The notes under the pieces: model-generated
What the model was told of the DNA's origin: nothing
The model's database searches: none
Seen by the model: the letters and a program-made list of their open reading frames with translations, nothing else
Shown: one piece after another, positions 1 to 13,100 of the stretch
Position numbering within the stretch: position 1 is the stretch's first letter
Layout: each line of letters opens with the position of its first letter
Made by a program: the position numbers and the translations under genes
Source of the DNA: Ascaris suum
Taxonomy: Eukaryota; Nematoda; Chromadorea; Rhabditida; Ascarididae
Direction: 5' to 3'
DNA length: 64,000 nt
NCBI GenBank assembly: GCA_013433145.1
Contig: CM024187.1
Coordinates: 4,046,826 to 4,110,825, forward strand

Positions 1-3000
1 AATGAGCAATAGCAGCTAATCATAGTGAATGAAAGTAGAACTCTGTCTTCCGATTGTTACATACTACATTAAACCGATGCATGGGCATTCATTGAAAAAT
101 TCTAAATGCAAACGAAACGTTTTTGAGCGAAGATTTACTATCAGACTAAGATGAATCTGCAATTTTCGATTAGAAAATTATGAGAACGCATCGAAAAAAA
201 AGATGAAAAAACCGGCATAGGTCATTTCCTGTCGAAATGCATCGATTCAAATTTCCCTTTTTTAATCTCATAACCTCGATGAAGTAGGAAGGAGGCTTAT
301 GGCGAAAAGGAGTGATAGTTCCAATTTACAATCTCCTCTTTTTCGGCTCGTAATCGTCTTAATATGTTTTAATTTGTATGTAATTGTCGATATATGATTA
401 CGTTTAGTGAACGCAACTCTTAACTAAACTATAGGATATTTTGAGAAAGTGCGAAATTTCGTTCCTCATCTATTTCAGCTAAGAGAAGACAAGTTATGAG
501 ATGAATTTTTTGATTCAACAAAAACAGTTAACAACGCTTAACGGTGTGAAATAATCTAGGGGATAATAAAGCTCAAAAAATGTCTTTCAAGAAAAACTGG
601 CTGCTGTAGTATACGGCAACATTTGAATCTAAAAAAATAAGGCAACAGCTGAAATATGAGCTATTTGAAGGTAAACTGCGTGAAAAGTGTCAAAAATTAG
701 TGGTTTGTTAGTTGGTTTGCATAAAAAAAAGAAGGAAGAAAAGCGTCCAATAGCAGTCCATTAGGTGTGCATTTTGGGAGCTCAATTAATTAGTGTTCGG
801 TGCGGGAAGATAGCGATGCTTTTCGAGCGTTTTTTTCCAAGCACACACACCCTTTGGCACATTCGAATCGTATGGAACAGCCATCAATTGAGTTCGGCGA
901 TTTTGATGCGAACCATTCATCAATATACTAAAAACATTTCACAGAATTAGTTCGTGCAGACGCGTGAATATCGACGAAGTGACTTTGAAGTAGAAGATGA
1001 ACGAGTAAGACGATTGAACAATCCCACTTTCGTTAGCTTGTTTCACATCTCATTCAGCATCATCACATAACAAGCAAGGCATCAAACATCGATGAAAAAC
1101 AGTTGTCAAGCATATCCAATTCGCTTCATCGTTATTGATGTTACAAATTTTAAGTGGCGGATGAAAAAAAAACGATGAAAGTCAGCATATTAGGTAATTG
1201 TTCTTATACGTTTACGTGCAAGCGCCATTTATTTTCACATTGAATCATTCGAATGATTTCCTAGTTACTAGTGAAGAAAGTCAAATCTCTACGTTTGATA
1301 AGAATTCAACTTTGCAAGGTGGCTAATTTAGTTAATGATCAAACAAATGCAATAACTCTGCTCTGTAGAAGTCAAAAAATTCATTCACGTATTTCAACGG
1401 AATTCGTTTTATCGTTATACTGACTAATGAACGTAGTAGAATACAATCGACTATTCAGTTATAGTTTCTACTAACACACAAAAACCTTGATATGCCCGTC
1501 ATAAGCGCCGAATATCCAGAACGATTTTCATGCATTCTTTTTTTTTTTTAAAGCTTCGCTAAAATGCATGACATAGAGCTGTCGAAATTGAAAGCATATG
1601 CATTTTTGGTACTGTAAAAATTTCATATCAATTTAGCAGCTAAAAGCTAAACAACCGAATTGGACGCCGTATTGCGAACAATTTTGAAGTCGTATGTCGA
1701 CTGATTCAACGAAATGCTTATCAATTGGCAGCAAGAAGATGAAGGGATGGTTTAGTCGGAACATGTTAGCAACAGGCAACAACACACACGAGAAGAAGCG
1801 TGATGCATCGGGCTGTCAGGTTTTTGTAGGGGATGCTACGCGAATCATCCCATAACGAAAAGTGTCAATACGTGTTCTAAAGTGACATCTGCCAGCTCAA
1901 GTTCGTTACATCAAGCTGTCAGAAAAGGCAGAACAGACATTACTATCAAACGTGGCCTGATAGACATCGCCATTAATATTTGATCCTGAACTATAATCCA
2001 CAAAAAGAAAACATCTTAACGATTAGCTTAACAAGTTCTGATGAGACCGAAACGCTGCATACGGAAACGACGACATGCCTAAACAATTTGGGGACACCTG
2101 TAGAAGCAGCGTCATAAAAATCGACTGCGTGACCGCTAGCTGCAATAGGTTGCAAATACCCGGCGGCTTTGAGTGAAAAAAAGACAGGTATGCAAATGAC
2201 AAAGGTATGCACAAGGTTTTCAAGTTAAAATCAGAAAACTCCTCTAAGACACTTCTATAAGCAACGACGAATTTCCTCCGACTGCAATGAAAACCAGAGG
2301 GCTTCACTCAGCGTGTCATTTCGCTTATAAGACCCTATTGCTTACATGACTGCCCAAATTGGCTAAAAAACGACTATTAAGAAAATACTTTAGACATGTT
2401 TCTTCTGCACAAAACACTGAAGAAAGCCACAGAAACCAGTGTGATTAAGAGAAACGACTGGATGCACTAAAAAAAAGGGCAGTTATGGAGTAAATGTGAC
2501 CAATGATCATGATTTTAACTCATCGTTGGGAAAGGGCTCACTCGAGGTCGAAAACAGAGCGCTTTATAAAGCAAATAGGACGTGTACTTTAAAACCTCAA
2601 AATATCGCTACAAACTTTTGGGGAAAGAAATCTTTGCAAAGATCGTAAAAGGTGTAAAAAATGAGTTGCCATCGAATGCCTCATATCTTCTTCCCCCTCC
2701 ATGTTTCTTCCACATTTTTCATGCCATATCCTCCTAAATTCTCGAAGGATTGATAACTCAAAAGGGTTTTACCAAAACTGGTAGTGTACACAATTGATAA
2801 AACTATGCTCAAGTTGTTGTATTTCATTGAGGAATTGATGAGGGATGATTAGATAGATTGTACTTAAAGAATGATTGTATGCAAATGAGTAAATTTGAAA
2901 AATATTTGGTTAACAGAGAGCGCAATAAGTCGTAGGTAGTAATCATCGGCGTAGTCTCTTATAATAACAGATGACGATCCCAATAAAATGAGGTGATGCG

Positions 3001-3154
3001 ATTGGAGACAAGCAACGTTTAAACCGATGAAACGGCGAGCACTAGAGCACACAGTTGGCACACTCTCAACTACAAAAATATTTACATTGCATTTTTCTTT
3101 TTTGACTTCGAATGTTTTTTTAGCATGCGCGAGGCCACAAAACAATTTTGCAGC
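1..3154. other. Gene-free AT-rich DNA
   Basis: I see no supportable gene in this stretch. Open frames are under 95 codons and resemble no family I know. It contains short A and T runs, including a T/A run near 1,540-1,550. A minus-strand ORF at 2,864-3,145 contains the tetrapeptide YADD, which is discussed among the rejected items. Confidence 0.6.
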
Positions 3155-3271
3155 TATATATATATATATATTAAAAAATATAAATATATAATAGTATATA
3201 TATATATATATTTAAATATATATAAATATATATATATATATATAAATTTTATATATTATAAAATATATATA

Positions 3272-3310
<39 letters not shown>

Positions 3311-3348
3311 TATATATATATATATTATATATATTATATATATATATA

Positions 3349-3383
<35 letters not shown>
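3155..3383. repeat. (TA)n-rich microsatellite block, about 230 bp
   Basis: Nearly uninterrupted TA dinucleotides with occasional AA/TT slips (TATAAA, TATTAT) run from the end of a unique AT-mixed segment to the sequence TGTAACGGAATG. The apparent 74-codon ORF across it, rich in Y and I, is an artefact of the repeat. Long TA tracts of this kind can extrude cruciforms and vary in length between individuals. Its length in this assembly may therefore be unreliable. Confidence 0.95.
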
Positions 3384-3385
<2 letters not shown>

Positions 3386-3979
3386 ACGGAATGATGAGGA
3401 AGATTCGTTTCTTGAAACAAATACTTTTTGAAACGATTATGAAAATCTGAAGAGAGGAGAAATAACGATCAGTGAATTAAAAAAAAACGCATTGAGATAA
3501 AAATAAATCCTTAGTGGTATAAAAAGGACAGAATTAAACCCTTATAGATGAAAAAAATTAAACAACAATTTTTTTGAATCAAGTAGAAGAAAATTCTGCA
3601 AAAACTTCTGCAGTCTGAAATTAGAGGTCTAAAATTAGAGTCTACAGCCTACGATCCGAGAGAAATGAAATGACTTTATGTACGGTTTAAAAAGTAAACA
3701 AGATACAGAATTGATAACAACTTTCATCAGTGAGAAAACAACGCAGAGGGACTAGCACGATTTTTTAAATGATTTAGTCCATCAGAGTGATCAACTGTAC
3801 AAATTCTAAGAAAAAAGTGAAATTCCTGAAGATGGATTCTGGATCACGCACAAAACTCCAGCGGAAAAAACACCGTTATTGGTTCACCTTTCAAGTAACA
3901 ATTCATTGCATAATGACGGAAAATACTAAACGGCTGCAGACGCCCACATAGACAGACATGCTCATACATTCATATTCAC

Positions 3980-5400
3980 CGACAGACATAACTTCGCCAT
4001 AATGGGCTGCTTCTGGAATTTTGGATAAGCGCATAAAAACGAAGTCGCGTGGTTTTTTTCAATTGGAAAGCTGCGATTAAGTGGAATTTTGTCAAGTCCT
4101 GCATATTGTTGTTGTCAAGGCCAATTTCGTCATGGACAGACAGGTCGAGAAACAGTGAAACGATCATGAAGGCTTTTTTCCGGAAAAGGTGGAAGAATTT
4201 TATGAATTGGAACCAGTTGTTCATATCGATATGAACATACATCAAAGATGAAAAAAAACCCGAAAAATGGAGGTAATTGAGCAGAAATCAGTTAGTATTG
4301 CAGCTTATATTTTTGATGAATTATATACAAACTAAGAATTTCGCCTCATCATTTTTTCAACTTACACCATGAGGAAAACGAACAACACCTGAAGGGAAAT
4401 CAGCTGATAAGATTCATTGTGAATGAGGTAAACTGGACGTTTCCTCTTGACGATCGAAATGCAGGGAAAACGTGTTTTTCTCAGCACGATCACAAATAGA
4501 CAAATGAACTAAGTTCTGAGAATCTTCTTAATCGAGCACACATTAGAGATGGACTTTAACTTTAAGTCATTGTGCTAAATTTAGGTTGTACAACAGCCGA
4601 ACGAACTAAATGAATTGTAATTTGTAGGAAAAACGATGAACGAAATCTTGTTTTATGCTGTCCGTTAATCCCAGCTCGGCGTGTGAAAAAAAAACGCATA
4701 CAATGGGGGGAGGGGGAGGGAGGGGGGGGGGGGTGAATATCTATCGGAGATTTCAAATTGATTATGATTCTGTGAAGAGCCAGCCACTTAAGTGATTCAT
4801 CTGCAACAGAAATAGAAAATAATTATACGACGATGGTAGATGAACAAATCGCAGGTAGCCAATCATTCAACTTCACAGAATTTGCCATTCGATTGTTTGC
4901 CGAAAAAGAAAAAACTGCCAACTCATAGTCGTAGAGTCGAAATGAGCAACATAAACCAAGAACATGTACATTTGTACACTGCAGAAACGCAACTAGAACA
5001 ACGAGCTGCATATGCCAAACGACTCAAAAGAGATACACAAGGTCCTTGAATACTGGTGTCAAACACTAAATAATGCCCAGCCAGTTTTATTTGAGTATGC
5101 TGAAAGCTTCATATTATCCCGAGGCAGATTTGGTGCGAGTTTTACTCAACTATGAAGATCATGATAACCACACAGGAAGGCTCCAGCGAATACAAGATCG
5201 ATTCACATCCAAACTCTTTGGAATTGAGGATAGGAACAAATTATCCCACAATACCCGAAATCAATCTTTTCGAAATAATAAAAACGAATCCCGTTGAGAA
5301 AAGAAAGAAGTGTTTTTTCATTGAAATCGCATTAAAAAAATTCGAGCAAAAACACATCAAATATGCAGAGTTAGAACGGTTGCCTGTAGGATGAAGAGCG
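3980..5400 (+). mobile_element. Decayed CR1-like LINE, RT core to C-terminus
   Basis: Non-LTR retrotransposon remains, recognised from several reverse-transcriptase blocks in family order but in different frames. Near 4,064-4,078 there is NWKAAI, matching the WK-A block before RT motif 1. RPIS follows at 4,118-4,129, then IMK and RWKNFMNWNQLF up to about 4,225, matching the usual RPISLL...EKIM..RL..FL..N.L. Around 4,395-4,440 HLKGNQLIRFIVN resembles the YGI.G.LLRWI block. At 5,078-5,116 QPVLFEYAESFIL matches the VRPLLEYASPVW motif of CR1 elements, and RLQRIQDRFTSKLFGI (5,178-5,225) matches LERVQRRFTKRL. A further EINLFEIIK...VEKRKK (5,257-5,310) matches the L.L..LE.RR segment. The roughly 320-residue distance from RPIS to the LEYA block is that of an intact CR1 RT, which argues for one element. 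No YADD box was found; the G-tract at 4,705-4,733 lies where it would be. Many stops and frameshifts make it non-functional. Boundaries are approximate and no target-site duplication was identified. Confidence 0.68.
4705..4733 (+). repeat. G-tract (29 bp, interrupted by single A)
   Basis: Runs of 6, 5, 3 and 12 G separated by single A bases. Four or more G-runs within 29 bp fit a G-quadruplex-forming sequence on the plus strand. It sits inside the LINE remnant at 3,980-5,400, in the interval between the WI..FL block and the LEYA block where the RT catalytic box should lie. Confidence 0.9.
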
Positions 5401-7145
5401 CCACATAGCGTGGCAATAAAATTTTCAAAAACTATGCAGAATGGGAGACGCCACTTTCGCAGCTGTATAAAACAGATTTATTTCGCTGAGAAATGCCATC
5501 CCATACAGCCTCATTTGAATGAAACGACACTCTAGAGTTTTGTTTTATGATAGCTACCTTATTTTTTCATTTTTATATTTTTTTAATATCGCAATTCATT
5601 CTTTTCTTCCGATTTAATTCGTTTTTCTTCTTTTGCACTTTAATTCTCCGTTGATCAACTCATAATTATAGAGTATTGTGTCTTCAGTGATGAATGACAA
5701 AAACTGATCATGTTTCAACGACAGCCTGAGAAGTTTCAATGATGGATTGACAGCACTGATGCACAGCACTGCAAAACGACTAATCGAGCTTTAATTTTTA
5801 AAACTTCACCCTTCTTCCTCAGAGTGAATGAGTTTAAATCATTGCAATAATAACGTATAATTCTGGATGGAATATATTTATGGCCTTAAAGTCTAGGTGC
5901 TGATATACAGAAATTACTCCACCCCTCATACACGAATACGGTTATCGATAAGGTGAGAAGTTGGGAAAGCGTCTTCTGTGCTGACGTCTACGATAATAAA
6001 CTACTAGTACCGGAATTAGAGTTAGAAAATCCATATAGGTGAATTAAAACTTACGTGCAACAATATAAATCCTCAATGGACTGCTAAAAGCATAATTTGA
6101 AGAGTGATGTGACTAGTCAAGCAAAGTTTGCACGCATATCACCATCAATAAGTGCATAAAAAAAAAGGCGATAGACGACAGATAGTTAGACGAAAAGATG
6201 AAGGAAGAATTTCAACTACAAATCGGCACGAAAGCAGTCGATGATCAACTCATTTCTTTTGAATGCACTAAGACATTTTGAAAAGCGCCATGCAAACGTC
6301 AAATGCTTCAAAAATTGTTGAAACAAAAGTGGCGCCACGCTTCGACGTGGCTAGCATCTCAAGTGGTTTTTTTCATATCGTGTCAGGCGAGGCTACCACG
6401 TGAATAAAATCATGCGCATCACCATCAATCGGCGGCGTCTTACCAATATTCACTCGAATCCCCTGATATAATATTACCTGACATTACGGCCGGGTGTTGA
6501 CCACAACTTTATTTCTCGTTTCGGCTACAGAAGTTATGTAGCATGCCGTGACATTCATACATAATGCAGACGGGGCACCCTCACATACATCTTCACCTTA
6601 TCACACTGCAAGGTGCTTTTCAAAATCCCGTTTTTGTATCAGCGTGACACACTGACAAAACACATTCATTCTCACATTTGGATTGTAAAGAAGCAGTGAA
6701 CAGAGACGGATAGAGAAATATTTTCAAAAGGATGACTGCGAAATGCTACGTGCAGAAGAGAGTGGAAAGAGTGAAATGCTTACAATTTATAAAAAGTTGT
6801 TAGATTACTCGAAAAGCATAAAACCATAAGAGAACAACTTCAGCCAGGACAAAGTAAAACTTTACTAAAATCTATTTAGGTTTATTCGGGTAATTGCACA
6901 ATGTCGTCGATCAACGTATAGTGAAACATAAATCGTCAATCATAACGATGAGGAAAATCAAAAGGGAACATAAGACTAGAGAAGGATCCGGTTTACAGGA
7001 GAAGGCATATAAAGTCGAATTTGAAAAGAAATAACAAAGTTATGCGTTGTGTATGAAAATGTATTACTTTTTCAAGTGTGTATGATTTTCGAACAGCACT
7101 CAACTAATGCTAAAAATCTTCATAGTCAATTTCATATAGAAACGA
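5401..7145. other. Gene-free DNA
   Basis: No ORF longer than 60 codons and no family match seen. A small perfect hairpin (GCCACG, loop CTTCGA, CGTGGC) lies near 6,334-6,351. It has no T-run or other context that would give it a function. Confidence 0.55.
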
Positions 7146-7210
7146 TTATATATATATAATATATTATATTAATATATATATATTTATATATTATATATAT
7201 ATATATATAT
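7146..7210. repeat. (TA)n microsatellite
   Basis: About 65 bp of TA repeats with TAATA and TTTA interruptions. It is a shorter version of the block at 3,155-3,383. Confidence 0.93.
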
Positions 7211-8549
7211 CTTCTCATTTCTAAAAAATATTATTCGAGCAATTCGATTCACCTAGACAACAATTGCTTTAGTGAATATAATATGCGAATATAATAAACA
7301 ATTCACTTGCGCACCACTACACATAAAAATGTTTTGTTTAGTAATTCGGAGACTCTCAAATATGAACAACATCACACACACGTTCTACTCGATTCTTGCA
7401 ACATGTGTTTGTCTGTCTTGTTTGTCTGTCTATCTTGTGTATGTGCGATTAAGAATTTCTCAGATGCAATTAATATAAGTTGACGTAGCATCTTCACATA
7501 CACGCAGATATATTTATAAGACGGTGCAACTAATTGAGCAAAATTGCAATGAGATCGAATGAGGACGAACGACCTATATTCAGATATGCTGCTATAAATT
7601 AAAACCTCACGTTTTTATTTCACTTGTGTAAGTTTATGGGTTCGGGCTTCAAGCGCAGTAAGTGAAATTACGTGCGGATAGAGCGACATCTTATGATTCA
7701 GTGTGAAAAGAAATAAGTCCATGTGTTTTACAGTCTAAGTCCTGTACCGGAACAAAGCAATTTTACAGTATTCAAACTCATCACTTGCTTAAACTATTTT
7801 AGTTAGGTTGACGCCGAAAAATCTTTACTGTAGTGAATCCATTTGAAGCAAAGGATGCGGGTAGAGAAGGAGAAGGAGGGGTAGGAGGGAAAAGTGGGTG
7901 GCGAATCCAGCACGCAAATGTCAATTCTTCAAAAACTCGGAAATTGCATACACGTATTTCTCTTCAGTGTCTTATGGCTGGAAAATAGCGTGTGGAAAGA
8001 TTTTAAGTCAGCTGCAATTCCTCGCCATGCTAGATGAACAGAAAGGAGGAAAAGGAGACGGCAGGGGGATAAAATTTCTCGCGTCCAGAAGATTAGAGCC
8101 TAAAACAGGAGCGCCGCGAAATTTCGCTTTCGTCGCCACTTCAACGCCTTGAAAAATAGGGATTCAATCACAGGAAACTGCCACATAGCTAGCGTGAGCT
8201 CTCGTATCACCATTACGTCATAAATACCCTCACTTATCTTTAAAAGTATCGCTGGAAAAAATGGGGTTTTTTTTTGCAAAAGTGAACACACTGGCATTTT
8301 GGTGTAGGATGAAACTTCGGCTGAATGTAGAGTGCAGACGCATGAAAAGTGCGAATTCGCCATTGTTTCACAGGTGCATTAAAAGTTGCGGCATTAAAGA
8401 AATGCATTCTATATTTGCTTAAAGGCAACTGATAAGTACCACGAAAGGCAGCTGAATTTCAGAGACATTCAATGTTGAATTTGATTTTGAATGCAAAACA
8501 TGCAACAATCAACGACCGTGTGTTGCAATATACACATAGCAAGGGCCGT

Positions 8550-8980
8550 ATGCGTGGTATACGAAGCGTTACCGCAATCAAAATTGAAAACATCTGTAAT
8601 CCGAGCTCGCTAATTAAATACGGCGTTCTGTTTTCTAAATCATCAAAAACACGAATCAATATCGGAGAGGAAACGCAAGATAGCACATTATTCAACTATT
8701 TAAATGATCAATATAGCCCATATTTACGTATCAATATCGGCTAAAATCAGCGAAAAATGAAAATCAAACTCATGCCCATAACGACGACGCTGCATTTATG
8801 CATTTCAACAGCTTCAAAGAATGTCGACGAGCCATGAACGTTGCTTGCGTCTCGTCTCCTAGCACAGGTCTCGGCGTCATAGGCACGCGGTATGTTGTTG
8901 CAATCGAAATTGAAAACACATTTAATCTGCTCTCAGCGATTATAAAATGACCGCACGCAAATGACTGCGTCAAAACAACG
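8550..8980. repeat. Diverged tandem duplication, about 330-bp spacing
   Basis: A segment at about 8,555-8,655 and another at about 8,880-8,980 align by eye over roughly 70-100 bp. The best-conserved core is GCAATCAAAATTGAAAAC in the first copy and GCAATCGAAATTGAAAAC in the second. It is followed by similar CTAATT/GATTAT-containing sequence. In one plus-strand frame both copies read as a V.AI.IEN core. In the minus frames both give an FSI.IA.T-R-P-like stretch. I cannot name a family. It may be an old tandem duplication of a repeat or of a lost coding segment. Confidence 0.45.
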
Positions 8981-9740
8981 TAACAGCTCCTCGTCGATAT
9001 TTGCACACATAACACTCACGTTTCACCAATCTCTTAGAAGGAGAAATGTTTTTGCAAACATTTTGGCGCTCTTTTAGCCATAAATCCTCAAACTTATCCC
9101 TGTGTACAATGATCAACCTCCAATGTGCACTCGACAAAACCTATTACGGTTAGAAAATATGTTCGAACGAGCAGATACTGAACATCGTTTGCTAGCGTTC
9201 ATTGTGCCACTTTCTCAACAATCCTCGGTCTCTCCGAGATGAAGAGATTATTTACACGTTGAGAATATAACAAATAATGTCTCGCAATACTAGACCTAAT
9301 CGGGTTTTAATAGATTTAAATTACTATAAACTTGAAGTATAAAAAAATCGCAAGGAATACTGAGAAAAACGATATTTAACACACACAAGACAAGAAGAAT
9401 CAGGAAACCCGCATCTCGATGAGTGATTCTAATTTTCGACTGCATTCAGTGAGCGAAATTCAACACTCCGACATGCACTGGTTGTTCTTATACAAAAGTA
9501 AAAGCATTAAAACATCAGAAAATGAGGATCTCATGCTGAGTTAACAGCTGTATACAGTTTTCGGATTCAAGCGATTCGAAGTGAGCCTTTAACCAGAAAC
9601 CCAACAACACAAAAGCCGAAATTCAACGTCTCGAAAGAAAACATTTTGTGCGTATAATTTTCTCTGACAATCACTTGTTACCAAACACTAACGATTCGCA
9701 TACATAAACAAAGTGCGCCTAGAAGCACATCTGAAGGAAA

Positions 9741-9752
9741 GGGGGGGGGGGG
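9741..9752 (+). repeat. Poly-G run (12 G)
   Basis: Uninterrupted G12 preceded by GGAAA and followed by AGAAAA. A homopolymer like this is prone to length error and polymorphism. Confidence 0.95.
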
Positions 9753-10160
9753 AGAAAATTGTCCCCCGACCGTATGAGGGGCAGAGAAGCATCATTCAGA
9801 TAGTAATCTACTCCTTTATTCCGCTGAGGAGGTGAGAATCATTTCGTCAATGTCTGGAATCGTCACCTCCATGGAATACGCTGTAGTGCAAATCTCGAGC
9901 ATAACACTTGCGTAGCAGTCAACTACCTGATCTTTAAAGGCAGCCAGCTAGCAACAAGAATAGTGTTATGAATATCCTACAAACTGACCACGTTCTTCCC
10001 AGGTTATTTTTACCGCGCTACATACTTATACAAACTGAAGACCATCGAGACGAATGTCACACGTCTGTAGCATCCATGCAATCAGCGTTTCTAGAAGCGC
10101 AGCTAATTCCCATTGCATCGTTTACCTTGGCCGTTACTCAAAGCTGCAGTAATAAAGCCA

Positions 10161-10180
10161 GCACGACCCAGCACGACCCA
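10161..10180. repeat. Perfect 10-bp tandem doublet
   Basis: GCACGACCCA occurs twice in immediate succession, a local slippage duplication. Confidence 0.9.
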
Positions 10181-13100
10181 TTTGCATGCTTATCACTCTT
10201 CATTTAAAAAACCCAAGGAAAAGTTTTAGTGCAGAAAGCACCGTAGTCTTTGCCTGAAGCGCCGCATCGAAATCATATGGTAACGATCAATAACGAATGA
10301 GAAGCTTCACGAATACGAATGGACCAAAAAAACATTCCTTCAGAGATATTAGAGTGTTTTACGCTGACTAATGGATCCTCATGTTTGAACCTCTGAGTTT
10401 CACAATGAAAAAATTTGACGAGTGAAAAATCTAGCAATGCTCACTCTTTTTTCCTATTTCAATACAGGTGACGACCCAGATGCGCTGGAAGAATTGAAGC
10501 TTAAGCAGAAGTGTTAAGAATGGATATTTTCTTGACTCCATTCACTCTTCCTTCCATATCCCAATGACCTCCCGACCATTTAACAAACTCTGCTCAAGGT
10601 GATATCAAGTTTTCTGTACAAACAATTCCTCACATTTTATCATCATACTCCAAAATTGAAACATACTTAAAGAGTAGAACGATATGCCGAAAAAAAAAAA
10701 GAAACGCTTGCGGCGCCATAACTGAGCAGCCAAGCAAACGGTAGAAAGGAGTGTTTGTTGGTTTAATGCACGAACGATTTCAAAGTGAGTGCAGCGAGGG
10801 CTTGTTTTTAATTGGAACGTTGTTTAAGAAAGAGAGTCGATTAAAATCTGGTTTTGACGCGCATCTTTATACGCATATAGTTAGCTGCAAAACGCTATTT
10901 CTCTTCTCAACACCGATTCAGAAAAAAAAAAACTAACCTAATTTATTGAAGCAACCTTCTTTCATTGCACTTTAATGTTCTGTTTTAGAAGCCAATATAA
11001 AGCTTTCATTCCTTACAAGAGAATCAAGATAATTTGCCTTGTACGAAAGCGCTCACCGAAAAACAACCGATTAATACGAATTTATAAGTCAACCAATTTG
11101 CAGAACCTTTAACTCAAAAAGACAATTTACCAATTTTAAATTATTCAGTAGAAGCCTGGAGTCATAAAACTCAAACAACATGAAAGCAGAATCCAAGTGT
11201 AAATTAAATGCTCGAATGTGCCCGCATTACGAAACTATTGGTTAAATATTCGTTTTGAGGTATTAATGAAGTGTACATTTTTTTCGTTTTAATTTGAGGT
11301 TTAAATAAAATCAGCCTAAAATCCAGAAAAATGTTTGATTATATCAAAGAAGTGCGTATTAAATGTCGTTTAAAAAAAAATAAAACGTCTGCATGTCTAT
11401 GAGACTGAGCATCAATATTTTCCCTTTTTCTTGGCAAAACGCATTTCTAGGATTCCAAAAGAGTCATTCACTTTTTTTTTTACTTTGCAGCATGGTTGCA
11501 GCAGCAAATAGCAACAAATTACACTGTAAAAATTAAGAGCGTATCAATTTCAACAACTGCTGCTATTTTCTTTCGCTACCGTATGAAGGCTTATTATTAG
11601 ACCATAGCTTCTGATTGATTGCATATGTTTATGTCATTTAAAGGTATTCACAATAATCTAATTCGATTCGCAAGTTATAAAAACACTAAAACACTATAAG
11701 TTGCCGAGTTTTGTTGAACTAATTTTCAAAAATTAAGCGGAATATTTTATGAAACATTTGACAGAGATAAATTTTCATAGAAATTTAGCAATATTTGCAG
11801 CAGAAAATTTTTGATTGCAAAATGAATTTTTTTTAACGGATGAAAAAAAAACGAATTTCGCAATATGGGAATAAGAAATTTTTTTTATTTACACTAAGTT
11901 AAGAGAAAAACGGCATTATTTTTTAAAATGGAGAACGATGCGATAAGAAAAAAAATCAGAGAAAAACTTTGTGAACGGAAATGTCACAAAATTAAACTGC
12001 AATAGAAAGGTGGAAATTTTTCTCTAGCGAAATATACATTTTCAAATTCTTTCTTCTTTTTTTTTTATTTTCGAATTCTTAGCAATCAAAAGGTTAACGA
12101 AAGAATGGCAAAACAACGGGGGCCAATAGAAAAAAAAAGGATATAAAAAATTCAAAAAATGACATTGGCAATTTTCATTGTCAATGCAAATGTGAAACTT
12201 TTCAAGTTTTTAAATGGGGAGATTTTATCAGCAAATTTTCTCAGAAACGAGCATATTGTCTCGTAACGATCTCTCATATTGTGATCGGTCTTTGAGCACA
12301 GCAGCACGCATTGTCTGTGTACGTATATGCATGTGTATGAGAAATCTCGTAGAACCGGTCTCGAATATAAATCGCATCCAATGACAAAAAGATCTCATTT
12401 TTCGGCAATTTTCTTTTTCGGCTCAACTACTTAATAATATGTGCCGCTGGCATAGTCGTCGATGAACTTGCTCGAAGCGAAAGCTATTGTAATATAACAA
12501 TACCATGCATAAAAGTGTAATGCTGAATATTTTCACCTGTAGTATAAGACAGGTGCGATAGGCAATAACACACTCAACAAGACCACCCTCCCCCTCCTCT
12601 CCTCTCCACCTCCCTCTTCATGATCCCACTAGCGTCCATGTTGCGCGCGAAATACTATACAAGAACTAGAAAGTCTTTTGTGTGAAAGCAACAGTCAAAA
12701 CATACGTGACCATCTCTTTAATGACTGCAGAAGAGAATAAGGGTATTAAGTTGAAAGTCGTTGCAACTACATCGATGGTAGAAAAAAAAGACGAAAATAG
12801 TTGAAACGCTGGAATAAACGAAAATGAATCGTAATAGATGAGAGGAAATCAATCAAGAACAAATCGCAGATTTCACGGAATAAAAGAGTCTCAAAAATGA
12901 ATCGATTATCTCAACCAACAGGCGGTAGACATACTTTGTTAAATGAGGGCACTAAACAGACTTGAAAAGTTTCTACTGTAATCATGAATGGCCTTTACAA
13001 GAATTTGCTAAAATCAGCTGGAAAAGTTCGCAGGCACAATCCTAATATCTCTTCTATTTCATTCTCTTCTAATCGCGATAATTCATTTCTCATGTTTTTT

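Noticed and set aside
2864..3145. Minus-strand ORF containing RDYADDYYL, resembling an RT YADD box
   Set aside because: Only this short match is present. I could not find GVPQGS, KAFD or thumb blocks on either side in any minus frame, so the tetrapeptide may be chance.
3125..3349. 74-codon ORF rich in Tyr and Ile
   Set aside because: It is the (TA)n repeat translated. It has no protein-like content.
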